From Symbiodinium natans (lineage: Eukaryota; Sar; Dinophyceae; Suessiales; Symbiodiniaceae), in NCBI GenBank assembly GCA_905221605.1, contig CAJNDS010001779.1, positions 237,146 through 301,145 on the forward strand: a stretch of DNA of 64,000 bases. Reading direction: 5' to 3'. The notes under the pieces were generated by a model. It had not been told where the DNA came from and ran no database searches. It saw nothing but the letters and a program-made list of their open reading frames with translations. This document shows positions 18,588-27,469 of this stretch, piece by piece. Position 1 is the stretch's first letter. The number at the start of each line of letters is the position of its first letter. The position numbers and the translations under genes are program-made.

Positions 18588-19003
18588 TAGTAAACTTTGG
18601 ACTCTGGACCTGGGGTCATGCGCCACGTGCAGTCCCGTGTGTATGTTCCTCGTGCTCTTTTTGGCTCAGGGACATGTGTAGCAATGGAGGGTTCCAGGAG
18701 TACGCGAACGTCATGAAGTTGTCTAGCAGAACATGTAGTACTGTTCTCTATGGCCCTGTGACTTAGTTCATTCAAACCTCTTTGATTGCAGACCATATGT
18801 ACAGGCGAGGCAAAAGCCGACAGGAACGAAGCAGAATGACCTTGCCCAGGTCTTGACCCTTGAATTCGGGGTTCATTGGCAATTACCGTGAAAGTAGAGT
18901 TTTGGGTTGGATGGCAAGAACCACATTCAGGGTGCCTATGACCCTTCAAGTAGCGAAATGCGCAGGACTTTGAACCCTCCATGTTTAAACCCATGATGCC
19001 CAT
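18588..19003 (-). CDS. Hypothetical open frame, about 140 residues
   Basis: It starts MGIMGLNMEGSKSCAFRYLK and stays open into the family-1 MITE, so its last 18 residues would come from the element. It is rich in His, Ser and Cys (HPECGSCH). I do not recognise it. It may contain smaller exons or be chance. Confidence 0.3.
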
Positions 19004-19325
19004 GTGGATTTTGCCAGCACGCCTAAACCCTAAACCCTAAACCCTACACCCAAAACCCTAAACCCTGCAGCAAAGCAGAGTCTACACTTGTAGTGGTTCT
19101 TACTGAGCAATAGGGATCCCTAAAATGGCTCTATTCGGGAATCTTGTAGGGAGTCACTCCGGCAGTTTTTCCTTCGGCAAAGAACCAGAAATTAAGAACC
19201 CTAAGCCCCTACGCCCTGATCCCAAGACTGCCTAAACCCTAACTAACCCTAACTAACCCTGAATAACCCTAAACAACCCTAAACAACCCTATAAACCCTA
19301 AACCCTAAACCCTAAACTCTAAAAC

Positions 19326-19371
19326 CCCCGGAGTCCTGGATCTTCAGGGTAGGCGCTTTCTGCGTGTTTGC
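19326..19371 (-). CDS. Candidate exon
   Basis: It reads ANTQKAPTLKIQDSG between TTGAGTTCAG and GGGG/GTTTTAG. CCCTAAA lies to its left, with half a family-1 MITE and TTTAGGG to its right. Confidence 0.52.
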
Positions 19372-19384
19372 CTGAACTCAAGGG

Positions 19385-19423
19385 GCTACTTGGAGGTTCA
19401 TGGGTGCTTATAACCCCTAGGTG
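19385..19423. mobile_element. Half copy of MITE family 1 joined to a telomeric array
   Basis: Only the left arm CTACTTGGAGGTTCATGGG plus TTATAACCCC is present. It then runs directly into TTTAGGG at 19424, as if the break had been capped or filled. Confidence 0.7.
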
Positions 19424-19469
19424 GTTTAGGGTTTAGGGTTTAGGGTTTAGGGTTGAGGGTTGAGGGTCC

Positions 19470-19790
19470 GCTGACCCTGGCGGCGTGTTGGACCCACACC
19501 GCATAAACTCACGGACCATAGGCGGTTTCGCTACCCCCCCCCCCCCCCCCCCTACCCCCCCCCCCACCCTCCCCCCCCCCGCCCCTACCCCCCCCCCCCC
19601 CCCTACCCACCCCCCCTCTCGCTTCTTGGGCTTGAATTGATGGGGCTGGCCCTCCTTCAAGCTGGCTTCAGCTCCTGTTTGGGTCCTGGTGCTACCCCCC
19701 CCCCCCCCCCCCCCCCCCCAACGTTTCACAGAGGCATCCTTTGAGCTGACGAGCGCGTTAAAACCTTTCAACTATGCTCCAGCGGGGTCG
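19470..19790 (-). CDS. Coding-like open frame interrupted by C/G tracts
   Basis: It contains KPPMVREFMRCGSNTPPGSA, TQTGAEASLKEGQPHQFKPK and FNALVSSKDASVK, separated by C-runs (on plus) of 8 to 21 bases at 19534-19600 and 19695-19719. The non-glycine parts look coding. The tracts may be intronic. Confidence 0.4.
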
Positions 19791-19845
19791 GCGGCTTGAG
19801 CCGGAGGCTCTTAAATTGAGGGTTTAGGGTTTAGGGTTTAGGGGG

Positions 19846-19985
19846 TTCATATGGGTGCTTCTAACCCCAATTCTAAGTCTACTTCTAACTTACTTGGAGG
19901 ACTTAGGGGACTTAGGGGGCTTATCAGTACGGTTATCATGGGAAGCCCTGAACCCCAAACCCTGAACCCTGAACCTCCAAGTATC
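19846..19985. mobile_element. MITE-like element, family 1 (rearranged)
   Basis: GTTCATATGGGTGCTTCTAA, ACTTGGAGGACTTAGGGGAC and a terminal CCTCCAAGTA, with CCCTGAACCC repeats pushed in near 19950. Confidence 0.6.
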
Positions 19986-20201
19986 GGAGGTTGAGCAATG
20001 AAGGCGGTGGGTGCAATCGGCCGGTAGCTTTTCTTAGGCTTGCAGGGCCTTAAAGCCTAAACTAAAAGCCCTCAACTCATGAACCTCCAAGCCCCCTGCA
20101 ACTTCAAGCCTAAACCCTAAACCCTAAACCCTAAACCCTAAACCCTAAACCCTAAACCCTAAACCCTAAACCCTAAACCCGATAAGCCGCAAGTTCTAAA
20201 C

Positions 20202-20243
20202 CCGAAGAAGCCCAGCCTTGCAGAAACGAGGAAGGTGGAAAGG
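20202..20243 (-). CDS. Candidate exon, strand uncertain
   Basis: The minus reading is PFHLPRFCKAGLLR between ATGTTTCAG and CGG/GTTTAG. The plus strand reads KPSLAETRKVERLKHG. CCCTAAA is left and TTTAGGG right. Confidence 0.35.
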
Positions 20244-20432
20244 CTGAAACATGGGTGTAGGGTTTAGCGTTTAGGGTTTAGGGTTTAGGGTTTAGGGTTC
20301 AGGGTACGAGGCACCCAAGGAACGAGGCAACATAACTCAAGCTAAAGAATCCTTAGCCCTAGAAGCAGCCGCATGGGTTCAGGGTTTAGGGTTTAGGGTT
20401 TAGGGTTTAGGGTTTAGGGTTTAGGGTTTCGG

Positions 20433-20887
20433 GTTTCGGGTGGAAAGGGCTGCCAAACAGAGGGAAACGTCCAAGACAATGCCGAGGTTCGTAAGGACGC
20501 AGCAAACTGCAGCGTCTCCTCCCAAGCAATGCTTTGCAATTCTCAACGCGAAGCGCAAACCAGAAGTCTTACCCCTGGCAAATGTACACAGCAGGAGCTC
20601 GAGAACCTCAGAAAAGCGAGCCCTTTTCGGGATGCATGATGTAGGACTCCAGGCTGGGGGCCGAAAACTTAGGACAAAACTTGGCAATTCGGGCAATGAA
20701 GCGAGAAGACTCTACACGCTGGTTGAGAGACATGCTGTATTGCGTGCACACAAGCATGTTTCTCGCTCAGGGGACACTGAACCTAAGAGACCCACAGTCG
20801 CACAGTAAATCAAGACCTAGCCGACCAATGAGACTAATGCCTGCACTCAGCCATGAAGCATAAAAGAGCTTTGGAACCCGCGCGCTC
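20433..20887. other. Spacer with long open frames on both strands
   Basis: The plus strand at 20681-20780 reads IRAMKREDSTRWLRDMLYCV and looks coding, but there are no matching minus-strand borders. It lies between TTTAGGG and CCCTAAA, the intron-interior polarity. Confidence 0.3.
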
Positions 20888-20996
20888 ATATGGGGGTTTA
20901 CGATCATTAGGGACCCCTAACATAAACCCCCAGTAGGATCCCCTCATCATAAGGACCCAAATAAGGTACCCCCAATATGGTAAATCCCCATATCTG
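20888..20996. mobile_element. MITE-like element, family 6
   Basis: It begins ATATGGGGGTTTACGATC and ends TGGTAAATCCCCATAT, the best-preserved inverted ends of this family. Confidence 0.78.
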
Positions 20997-21094
20997 ACTC
21001 CTAAACCCTAAACCCTAAACCCTAAACCCGAAACCCTAAACCCTAAACAAGAATCGGTTCTACACCACTCAGATGGGAGCGCGCCGGTCCTCAC

Positions 21095-21161
21095 CCCACC
21101 AGTGAGAAACGAAGCTGCACAGAGGTGCGAATTTGCCTCGGATGCTCAGTTTCGTCGGCCC
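21095..21161 (-). CDS. Candidate exon
   Basis: It reads PTKLSIRGKFAPLCSFVSHW then W, to GGTGGG/GTGAGG, after GGCTTTAG. The plus strand is open over the same stretch (RCEFASDAQFRRPLKPDYL), so the strand is not secure. Confidence 0.42.
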
Positions 21162-21674
21162 CTAAAGCCTGACTACTTAGGGTTTAGGGTTTAGGGTTTA
21201 GGGTTTAGGGTTGAGACTTTGGGGGGAACATCCTTTAGTGTGCATCCTAGGGTTGAGTGGAAATAACACTACCATCCAAGGCCTCGAACTTAAGTCTCTG
21301 GCACGAGACTTCCTAAAAAGCTCTGAGGGTTCAGGGTTAAGGGTTAAGGGTTGAGGGTTAAGGGTTCAGGGTCAAGGGTTTAGGGAGCACTAAACCCCAA
21401 AACCTTAGAAGGGAACTAGGGAAAGTTGGGCAGAGGAACCAAACGGGCCCCACCCCGAACCCCCCCCCCCCCCCCCCCCCCCGAAAGCCAATGCTGAACT
21501 CAAAGCCCTGTGGCCCAAATCCTAAACCTGAAAATTGACACCCCAAAATCCTAAACAGTAAACCTCAACCCAAACGCCCAAATTCTGAACCCCGAGCCCT
21601 AAACCCTAGCACCCTAACACCCTATACACCCTAAACCCCTATAAAGACCCTACACCCCCACAAACCCTAACACC

Positions 21675-21746
21675 ATAAGCATCATCGCCAAATGCGAGGC
21701 TGCGACCCTGGTCAAGAAGATCAACATAAGCGACCTCGGCGGGTGG
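21675..21746 (-). CDS. Candidate exon
   Basis: It reads PAEVAYVDLLDQGRSLAFGD then DAYG. The acceptor is a good pyrimidine tract ending CCCAACAACAG and the donor is ATG/GTGTTAGGG. Plus-strand GC3 is higher (IIAKCEAATLVKKINISDLG), which argues against this call. Confidence 0.4.
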
Positions 21747-21800
21747 CTGTTGTTGGGAGGGGGGGGGGGGGGACTTGGGGGGGTGTACCTTACATCTCCG

Positions 21801-21912
21801 TACTTGGAGGTTCATGGTACTTATTAACCAATGCGAACTGTACTTGTAACCCACTCAGAAGCCCCTGAAGTGCCATAATATGGTGATAAGTACAGTTATG
21901 AACCCCTCCAAG
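21801..21912. mobile_element. MITE-like element, family 1
   Basis: It runs from GTACTTGGAGGTTCATGG to TATGAACCCCTCCAAG, with a diverged middle. Confidence 0.8.
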
Positions 21913-22439
21913 AACATCAGGTAGGGCCTTCTTTGCTAGCATCCCCCCAAAGAAATTCTCACCAAGAACCGGAACCTAAACCCTGCGGCCCTAAACCCTA
22001 AACGCTAAACCCTAAATCCTAAACCCTAAGCCCTAATCCCTAAATCTATCAAACTTGGTACTAAACCCTACGTGATGCATGCCCGAGCCAGGAACCACAA
22101 GGGTTTGTGTAGCAAGGGCGTGTAGGGTTTAGGCTTCAAGGGGGCTTGGAGCTAGGGAATCTTCGGGCTTAGGGTTAAGGGAGTAGGGTTGATGATATAC
22201 TACTCGAGCTTGAGGGCACCCTAAACCCTAAACCCTAAACCCTGAACCCTGAACCCTAAACCCCTAAACCCCTAAACCCTAACCCCTACTCTAACCCCTA
22301 AACCCTAAACCCTAACCCGTAAACCCTAAACCCTAAACCAAACCGCCAAAGGAACAATTCGGCAGCTGACCGGCCGACCGACCCTGCACCCCCTAAACAT
22401 TCTGAAACGCCTCTCGGCCCCAAACTGCAAAGCCCGAAC

Positions 22440-22770
22440 CCCTAACACCCTGAAGACCTAAGCCCTAAAAACCCTAAAAACCCCTATAAACTCCAAGCAA
22501 CCTGTAACCCCTAAACCTTAAACCCCAAAAAAACCCTAAAAACACTGTAACCCCTAAACCCTAAACCCTCAAACCCTAAAAACCCTACAACCCCAAAACC
22601 CTAAAACCCATAAAACCCTGAACACCTACACTAAAGCCCTAAACGCTAAACCCCCAGAAACAAAGCTCCGAAGCAAAGCACCGCCACATCCTAAACCCTA
22701 AACCCCAAAACCCCAAAACGCAAAAAACCCTAAACCCTAAAACCCTAAACCCCAAAACCCTAAACCCTAA
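22440..22770. repeat. Degenerate CCCTAAAA/CCCTAAA repeats
   Basis: Heavily mutated telomere-type sequence with 8-base CCCTAAAA units. No exon was seen between 22140 and 23720. Confidence 0.85.
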
Positions 22771-22894
22771 TGTTGGACTGACTTTAGTATAAGGGGGGGT
22801 CTATAATCACAAGTTTCGAAAATTCATTCAGCGAACCGAGTTTGTTTGGGGTACCGTCTATTATCACAATTTTTTTCGCGGACGTTTTTTTTGT

Positions 22895-23255
22895 TTTTGA
22901 GGGTTTGTGTTTTGGGTTAAGGGCTTACGCAGTAAGGCTTGAGGCCCTGAGGGTCTTGGGCTCCAGGAATTCTGAAGAGCCAGAGCGCGGAGAATCCAGA
23001 AATCGAAGCCCGGCGCCAGTTCCATGTAAATCCTTATGGAAATTCATTACGAAATGAACGAGGCCCAAACAAGTTTTGTGATAGGTTGCCCACGGCGCGG
23101 TCAGGCTGTCTTTAGTCAGTTTGTCTGGCTACCCTCAAAAAACACCAAGCTTTTTTCGGATGATGTGTTTTTAAGGGTTTGTGTTTAGGGTTAAGAGCTT
23201 ACGCAGTAAGGCTTGAGGCCCTGAGGGCCTTGGGGGGCTGCAGGAATCTTGAAGG
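22895..23255. repeat. Direct duplication of about 80 bp, 274 bp apart
   Basis: GAGGGTTTGTGTTTTGGGTTAAGGGCTTACGCAGTAAGGCTTGAGGCCCTGAGGG-like sequence, here given by its key parts (GGGTTTGTGTTT, CTTACGCAGTAAGGCTTGAG), occurs at 22898-22975 and 23172-23250. C- and G-runs follow at 23281-23308 and 23357-23378. Confidence 0.8.
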
Positions 23256-23399
23256 CTGGAAAGCGACAGGCCTTGGGCGCCCCCCCCCCCCCCCCCCCCC
23301 CTTTTTTTGGGGGCGCGCCGTGCCATGCGTTTATAGAGGGCCCAAAGTTGTTTGGCGGGGGGGGGGGGGGGGGGGGGGCATACCAGAGACAGTGCAACA

Positions 23400-23722
23400 T
23401 TAAACACTAAACCCTAAACCCTAAATCCTAAACCCCTAAACCGTTAAACCCTAAACCCTAAAACCCTAAAACCCTAAAACCCTAAAACCCTAAAACCCTC
23501 AAACCCTCAAACCCTCAAACCCTCAAACCCTCAAACCCTAAAACCCTAAAACCCGAAAACCCTAAAACCCTAAAACCCTAAAACCCTCAAACCCTAAACC
23601 CGAAAACCCTAAAACCCTAAAACCCTAAAACCCTAACACCCTAAAACCCGAAAACCCTAAACCCTTAAACCCCTAAACCCCTAAACCCTAAACGCCTAAA
23701 CCCTAAACCCTAAACCCTAAAT
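23400..23722. repeat. CCCTAAA and CCCTAAAA array, about 320 bp
   Basis: Mostly 8-base CCCTAAAA and CCCTCAAA variants in blocks, turning into CCCTAAA next to the exon at 23724. Confidence 0.92.
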
Positions 23723-23723
23723 C

Positions 23724-23798
23724 GCCGGCACATCGAGTCTGAGAGGCGCCCTGGCGGAGAACTAGGACTGTGTCGGGCGTCAGCTTCCGCACATCGGC
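23724..23798 (-). CDS. Candidate exon between two large arrays
   Basis: It reads ADVRKLTPDTVLVLRQGASQ then TRCAG. It has a strong acceptor CCACCCTCACACCTTCAG and a GA donor (GGC/GATTTAGGG). It is the only unique sequence in about 850 bp of telomeric repeat. Confidence 0.55.
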
Positions 23799-23819
23799 CT
23801 GAAGGTGTGAGGGTGGGAG

Positions 23820-24250
23820 CTTAGGGTTTAGGGTTTAGGGTTTTAGGGTTTTAGGGTTTTAGGGTTTTAGGGTTTAGGGTTTTAGGGTTTTAGGGTTTTA
23901 GGGTTTTAGGGTTTAGGGTTTAGGGTTTTAGGGTTTTAGGGTTTAGGGTTTAGGGCTTGGGGCTTAGGGTTTAGGGCGTTAGGGTTTTAGGAGTTAGGGT
24001 TTAGGGTTTAGGGTTTGGGGTTTGGGGTTTAGGGTTTACGGTTTAAGGGTTTATAGGGTTTTAGGGTTTTAGCGTTTTAGGGTTTTAGGGTTTAGGGTTT
24101 AGGGTTTAGGGTTTTAGGGTTTTAGGGTTTAGGGTTTAGGGTTTAGGGTTTTAGGGTTTTAGGGTTTTAGGGTTTTAGGGTTTTAGGGTTTTAGGGTTTT
24201 AGGGTTTTTGGAGGTTTTAGGGTTTTGGGTTTAAGGGTTTAGGATTTAAG
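23820..24250. repeat. TTTAGGG/TTTTAGGG array, about 430 bp
   Basis: Seven- and eight-base units alternate in blocks. It mirrors in composition the array at 23400-23722, so the exon at 23724 sits in a 750-bp near-palindrome of telomeric repeats. Confidence 0.93.
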
Positions 24251-24566
24251 GTTTCTTGATCGAAATTCTGGGCCTCGCGATATTCGGTATAGCCACGTAT
24301 ACACCTCCTCACGTCTATCTATTCACTATTTCATACCGGTTTAGTTTCGATTTCTCGGGCGTCAAGGCTCAAGGTGTAGAGTGTAGAGCAGGCTTAATTA
24401 AGTGAGGGTTTAGGGTTTAGGGTTTGGGGTTTAGGGTTTAGGGTTTAGGACTTGCAACACCACAGGTGGAACCTACGCGCAGGCCCTAACCCCTAAACCC
24501 TAAACCCTAAACCCTAAACCCTAAACCCTAAACCCTAAACCCTAAACCCTAAACCCTAAACCCTAC

Positions 24567-24618
24567 CCAAAAGGGACCCCAACTTCCCAGGATCCTCAGC
24601 CAGTACAAGCTCCCTGAC
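24567..24618 (-). CDS. Candidate exon, strand uncertain
   Basis: It reads VRELVLAEDPGKLGSLL between CTTGAG and TTGG/GTAGGG. The plus reading (RILSQYKLPDLKH, stop) is equally GC3-rich. It is flanked by CCCTAAA left and TTTAGGG right. Confidence 0.4.
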
Positions 24619-24769
24619 CTCAAGCACTGACCGGGGTTTAGGGTTTAGGGTTTAGGGTTTAGGGTTTAGGGTTTAGGGTTTAGGGTTTAGGGTTTACGAA
24701 GAGAGGGGGCCCCAAATAGAAATTCCCCAAATAGTAGGATGCCCTTATATTAAGACGCTAAAGTCCTAA

Positions 24770-24974
24770 ACACTAAAACCCTATAAACCCTAGAAACCCC
24801 AGAAACCCTAGACACCTTTTAAGCCCTAAAAGCCCTAAAAACCCTATACACCCTAGAAACCCTATAAACCCTAAAAATCCTAGAAACCCTAGAAACCCTA
24901 TAAACCCTGAAAATCCTAGAAACCCTAGAAACCCTAAACCCTAAACCCAAAACCCTAAACCCTAAACCCTAAAC
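24770..24974. repeat. Degenerate ACCCTA/CCCTAGAAA repeats
   Basis: Units of 8 to 10 bases such as CCCTAGAAAC and CCCTATAAAC precede a clean CCCTAAA tail. Confidence 0.85.
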
Positions 24975-25060
24975 CCTGGAATGAGCGCCTCGGTGCGCTT
25001 CAAGCGCGTCTCGCCCAAGTCTGCGCACCCTGCCAGAGCCGCCGGGATGTCCTTCCAGGG
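24975..25060 (-). CDS. Candidate exon
   Basis: It reads PWKDIPAALAGCADLGETRL then KRTEALIP, to CCAGG/GTTTAG. The acceptor is ATGGGGAG. GC3 is about 25 of 31. This is among the most protein-like readings in the window. The function is unknown. Confidence 0.57.
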
Positions 25061-25076
25061 CTCCCCATGTGGTAGG

Positions 25077-25245
25077 GTTTGGGGTTTAGGGTTTAGGGTT
25101 TAGGGCTTAGGGCTTAGGGTTTAGGGTTTAGGGTTTAGGGTTTAGGGTTTAGGGTTTAGGGTTTGGGGTTTAGGGTATGGTGAGTTTAGGGTTTAGGGTT
25201 CGGGGTATGGTGAGTTTAGGGTTTAGGGTTCAGGGTATGGGGTCT
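25077..25245. repeat. TTTAGGG array with 35-bp higher-order repeats
   Basis: GGGGTATGGTGAGTTTAGGG plus TTTAGGGTTC is repeated in tandem at 25166-25240. Confidence 0.88.
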
Positions 25246-25397
25246 CCAGTTTAGGTTTCCATTCCAAATTGGGCGCATCACATCTAGGGTGCGACATGAC
25301 ATTACGAAACCTTAAGGAGGTGAGGGATTTCAGGATTTGGGGTTTGGGGTGCCCAAGCTAAACCCTAAACCCTAAAACTCTAAACCTAAACCCTAAT

Positions 25398-25734
25398 CCA
25401 TTTTTGTAGGTTTTAAAGGTCTTCGGCTTGAGAGTCTTGGGGTTTGGGGTGTCCAAACTTCAACTGCCTAAGGAGTGGTGAGCAGGTACAGTACATCCGA
25501 AGGTTTGCGCTTTGCTGTCTCAACTGTTTTCAGCACCCCTGGAAAAACTGGCTTCTTGCGATCCCGTACATATATTGCCTACTGAACTAAGAAAATCTGG
25601 CGGTCGAGGTCGAGGTTTAGGCTAATTACTCTTCTGTGGGCCAAAATGTGCAGGATTATGCAGAGAGTTCGGTTTAAGCTTCATATGAACTTCAAAATTG
25701 AAGTCAATTTCCGCACAACACCCGTCAAGACACC
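25398..25734. other. Spacer, no exon seen
   Basis: Unique, moderately AT-rich sequence between two CCCTAAA blocks. No open frame with borders was found. Confidence 0.35.
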
Positions 25735-25946
25735 CTACCCTGAACCCTGAACCCTAAACCCTAAACCCTAAACCTTAAACCCTAAACCCTAAACCCTACA
25801 CCCTGTACCCTAAACACTAATTAAACCCTTGACCCTAAACCCTGCACCCTGAACCCTAAACCCTGAACCCCAAACCCTAAACCCTGAACCCTAAACCCTA
25901 AACCCAAAACCCTAAACCCTAAACCTTCTCAGCTGCCACTCCGCAC

Positions 25947-26008
25947 CTGTATCGTGTCGTCCCTGTCATGCTTCTCCTTCGTCGTCATCCACTGCTTGGT
26001 GCGCTCCT
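25947..26008 (-). CDS. Candidate exon
   Basis: It reads EERTKQWMTTKEKHDRDDTI then Q, to CAG/GTGCGGAG, after CCCCCCAAAAG. It is strongly charged and helical. The CCCTAAA array lies on its left. Confidence 0.58.
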
Positions 26009-26339
26009 CTTTTGGGGGGTTCCCCTCAACCCTAACTGTCGGGTCCTTAAGGGAGGGTGGTTCAACCCTAAACCCTAAACCCTAAACCCTAAACCCTAAA
26101 CCCTAAACCCCAAACCCTAAACCCTAAGCGGGGTTTAGGGTTTAGGGTTTGGGGTTTAGGTTCAAGGGTGTTGAGGCTCCCTAAGCTTTCCTAGGTACCT
26201 ACCCCCGATGAAGCCCCTCCCTGAAGAACCTTAATTATAACCTACGCCTCGCACCTCCGAAGGACAACTATAGGCAAGGGACCCCAACATGTTCAAGTCC
26301 GCAGCCACAAAACAACTCTTCTTCTTTGTTCTTGCGTTC

Positions 26340-26500
26340 TTGTTGGATGGGGTGGGGGCGGGGGGGGGGGGGGGGGCGAGGGTGGGGGGGGGGGGGGGGG
26401 GGCGAGGGTGGGGGGGGGGGGTGTTGGGGGGGGTCTCGGGTTAAGGGTTTAAGGTTGAGGGTTTAAGGGGTGGGAGGGGGGGGGAGGGGGAGACCAGTAG
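26340..26500. repeat. G-rich tract cluster
   Basis: G-runs of 8 to 21 with GCGAGGGT spacers, repeated twice at 26362-26422. Confidence 0.9.
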
Positions 26501-26583
26501 CTGGGTTGGCCCTTGAAGCCCTGCTGGAAAAAACGTCTTAGACGAGTTTCGCCGGGGACTTAAAATGTTGACCCCTAACTACG

Positions 26584-26672
26584 ATTGCTTAAGAGCCCCC
26601 CCAAAAAAAAAACTAAAAAAAAAAAGTATTCATTACCTGCATTTTGGGGGGGTTCTTAAGCAAAGAGCAGCT
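26584..26672. mobile_element. MITE-like element, family 7
   Basis: It begins TTGCTTAAGAGCCCCCCC and ends GGGGGGGTTCTTAAGCAAA, a clean terminal inverted repeat with an A-rich inside. Confidence 0.82.
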
Positions 26673-26713
26673 AGCCACAAACACGCATCCTGAGAGACAG
26701 ATGCAGGGTTAGC

Positions 26714-26805
26714 TTCATGCACTGGTGGCACCTGACCTTTCGGGACTTGGCGAACGCTGAGTGTTGATTCTCACGACCGTTAAAGGGGCGCAGGCAGTAG
26801 CATTC
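26714..26805 (-). CDS. Candidate exon, Cys/His-rich
   Basis: It reads ECYCLRPFNGRENQHSAFAK then SRKVRCHQCM, with C-x-C and C-x2-C pairs that could bind zinc. It lies between ACGTTGAG and a GC donor. TTTAGGG starts at 26816. Confidence 0.5.
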
Positions 26806-27024
26806 CTCAACGTGTTCAGGGTTTAGGGTTTAGGGTTTAGGGTTTAGGATTTAGGGTTTAGGGTTTAGGGGTTCATAAACCACTTTGAAATTTTGCACTG
26901 GCAGCTTAAGCTCTTCGAGGGTCGAGGGTGAAGGAGGATGAAAGAGAAAGCCGACGAGGATAATCCAAAGCTGCGTTTTAGCCGCCTCCTTATCGAGGAT
27001 GCAACGTCCGCAACCTAAAACAAC

Positions 27025-27306
27025 CTAAACCCTAACACCCAAATCGTCAATGCAAACTGCTAAGTTTAAAAAAACTTTTGCACGGGTTGGGTCCTGACCA
27101 TCGCGCCAGTAGTCTCTGCGCACCTTGCCCCCGGCGCCTGAGCTGTGGGCACTATGGTTTATGGATTGAACGTTTGGAGTGCAACTTGAAACTGTAATCA
27201 AGATGACAATCCTGACGATGACTGGATGATCCCTCTGGGCCACATGACTTGCAAATGGATGCGGATCGTCTCCGCTTGCAACAGACATCCTGCTAGATAA
27301 GCACAT
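27025..27306 (-). CDS. Hypothetical coding stretch downstream of the long gene
   Basis: It reads MSVASGDDPHPFASHVAQRD then HPVIVRIVILITVSS and stays open for about 90 residues, ending near CCTAAACCC. It may be a later exon of the 27466-29604 gene, reached after a family-8 intron, or 3' untranslated sequence. Confidence 0.38.
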   Translation of the reverse strand: MCLSSRMSVASGDDPHPFASHVAQRDHPVIVRIVILITVSSCTPNVQSINHSAHSSGAGGKVRRDYWRDGQDPTRAKVFLNLAVCIDDLGVRV

Positions 27307-27357
27307 GCCGCTTGTGGGACAGGCTTAAGGGTCATCAACCTTTGCTGCGACCAATTA

Positions 27358-27469
27358 CTAGGATGCTCAGTAACCCAGGATGAAAAAAGGCTGCCCTTTT
27401 TTGCTTAAAGGGGTTCATAAGGGAGCCTAAACCCCCAAGAGGGAATAAGGGCACTACTGGGCATCCTAG
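27358..27469. mobile_element. MITE-like element, family 8, overlapping the gene's stop codon
   Basis: Its ends are CTAGGATGCTCAGTA and TACTGGGCATCCTAG, an inverted repeat closing on CTAG. The gene's TAG stop (27466-27468) is the CTAG of the right end. The middle carries GCTGCCCTTTTTTGCTTAAA, shared with copies near 30360, 49288 and 16278. Confidence 0.82.

Noticed and set aside
18655-18672. Second leader-like word (TTTTTGGCTCAGG)
   Set aside because: Ten matching bases only, in low-complexity context. Family-8 elements carry a similar TTTTTGGCTTAA by family descent.
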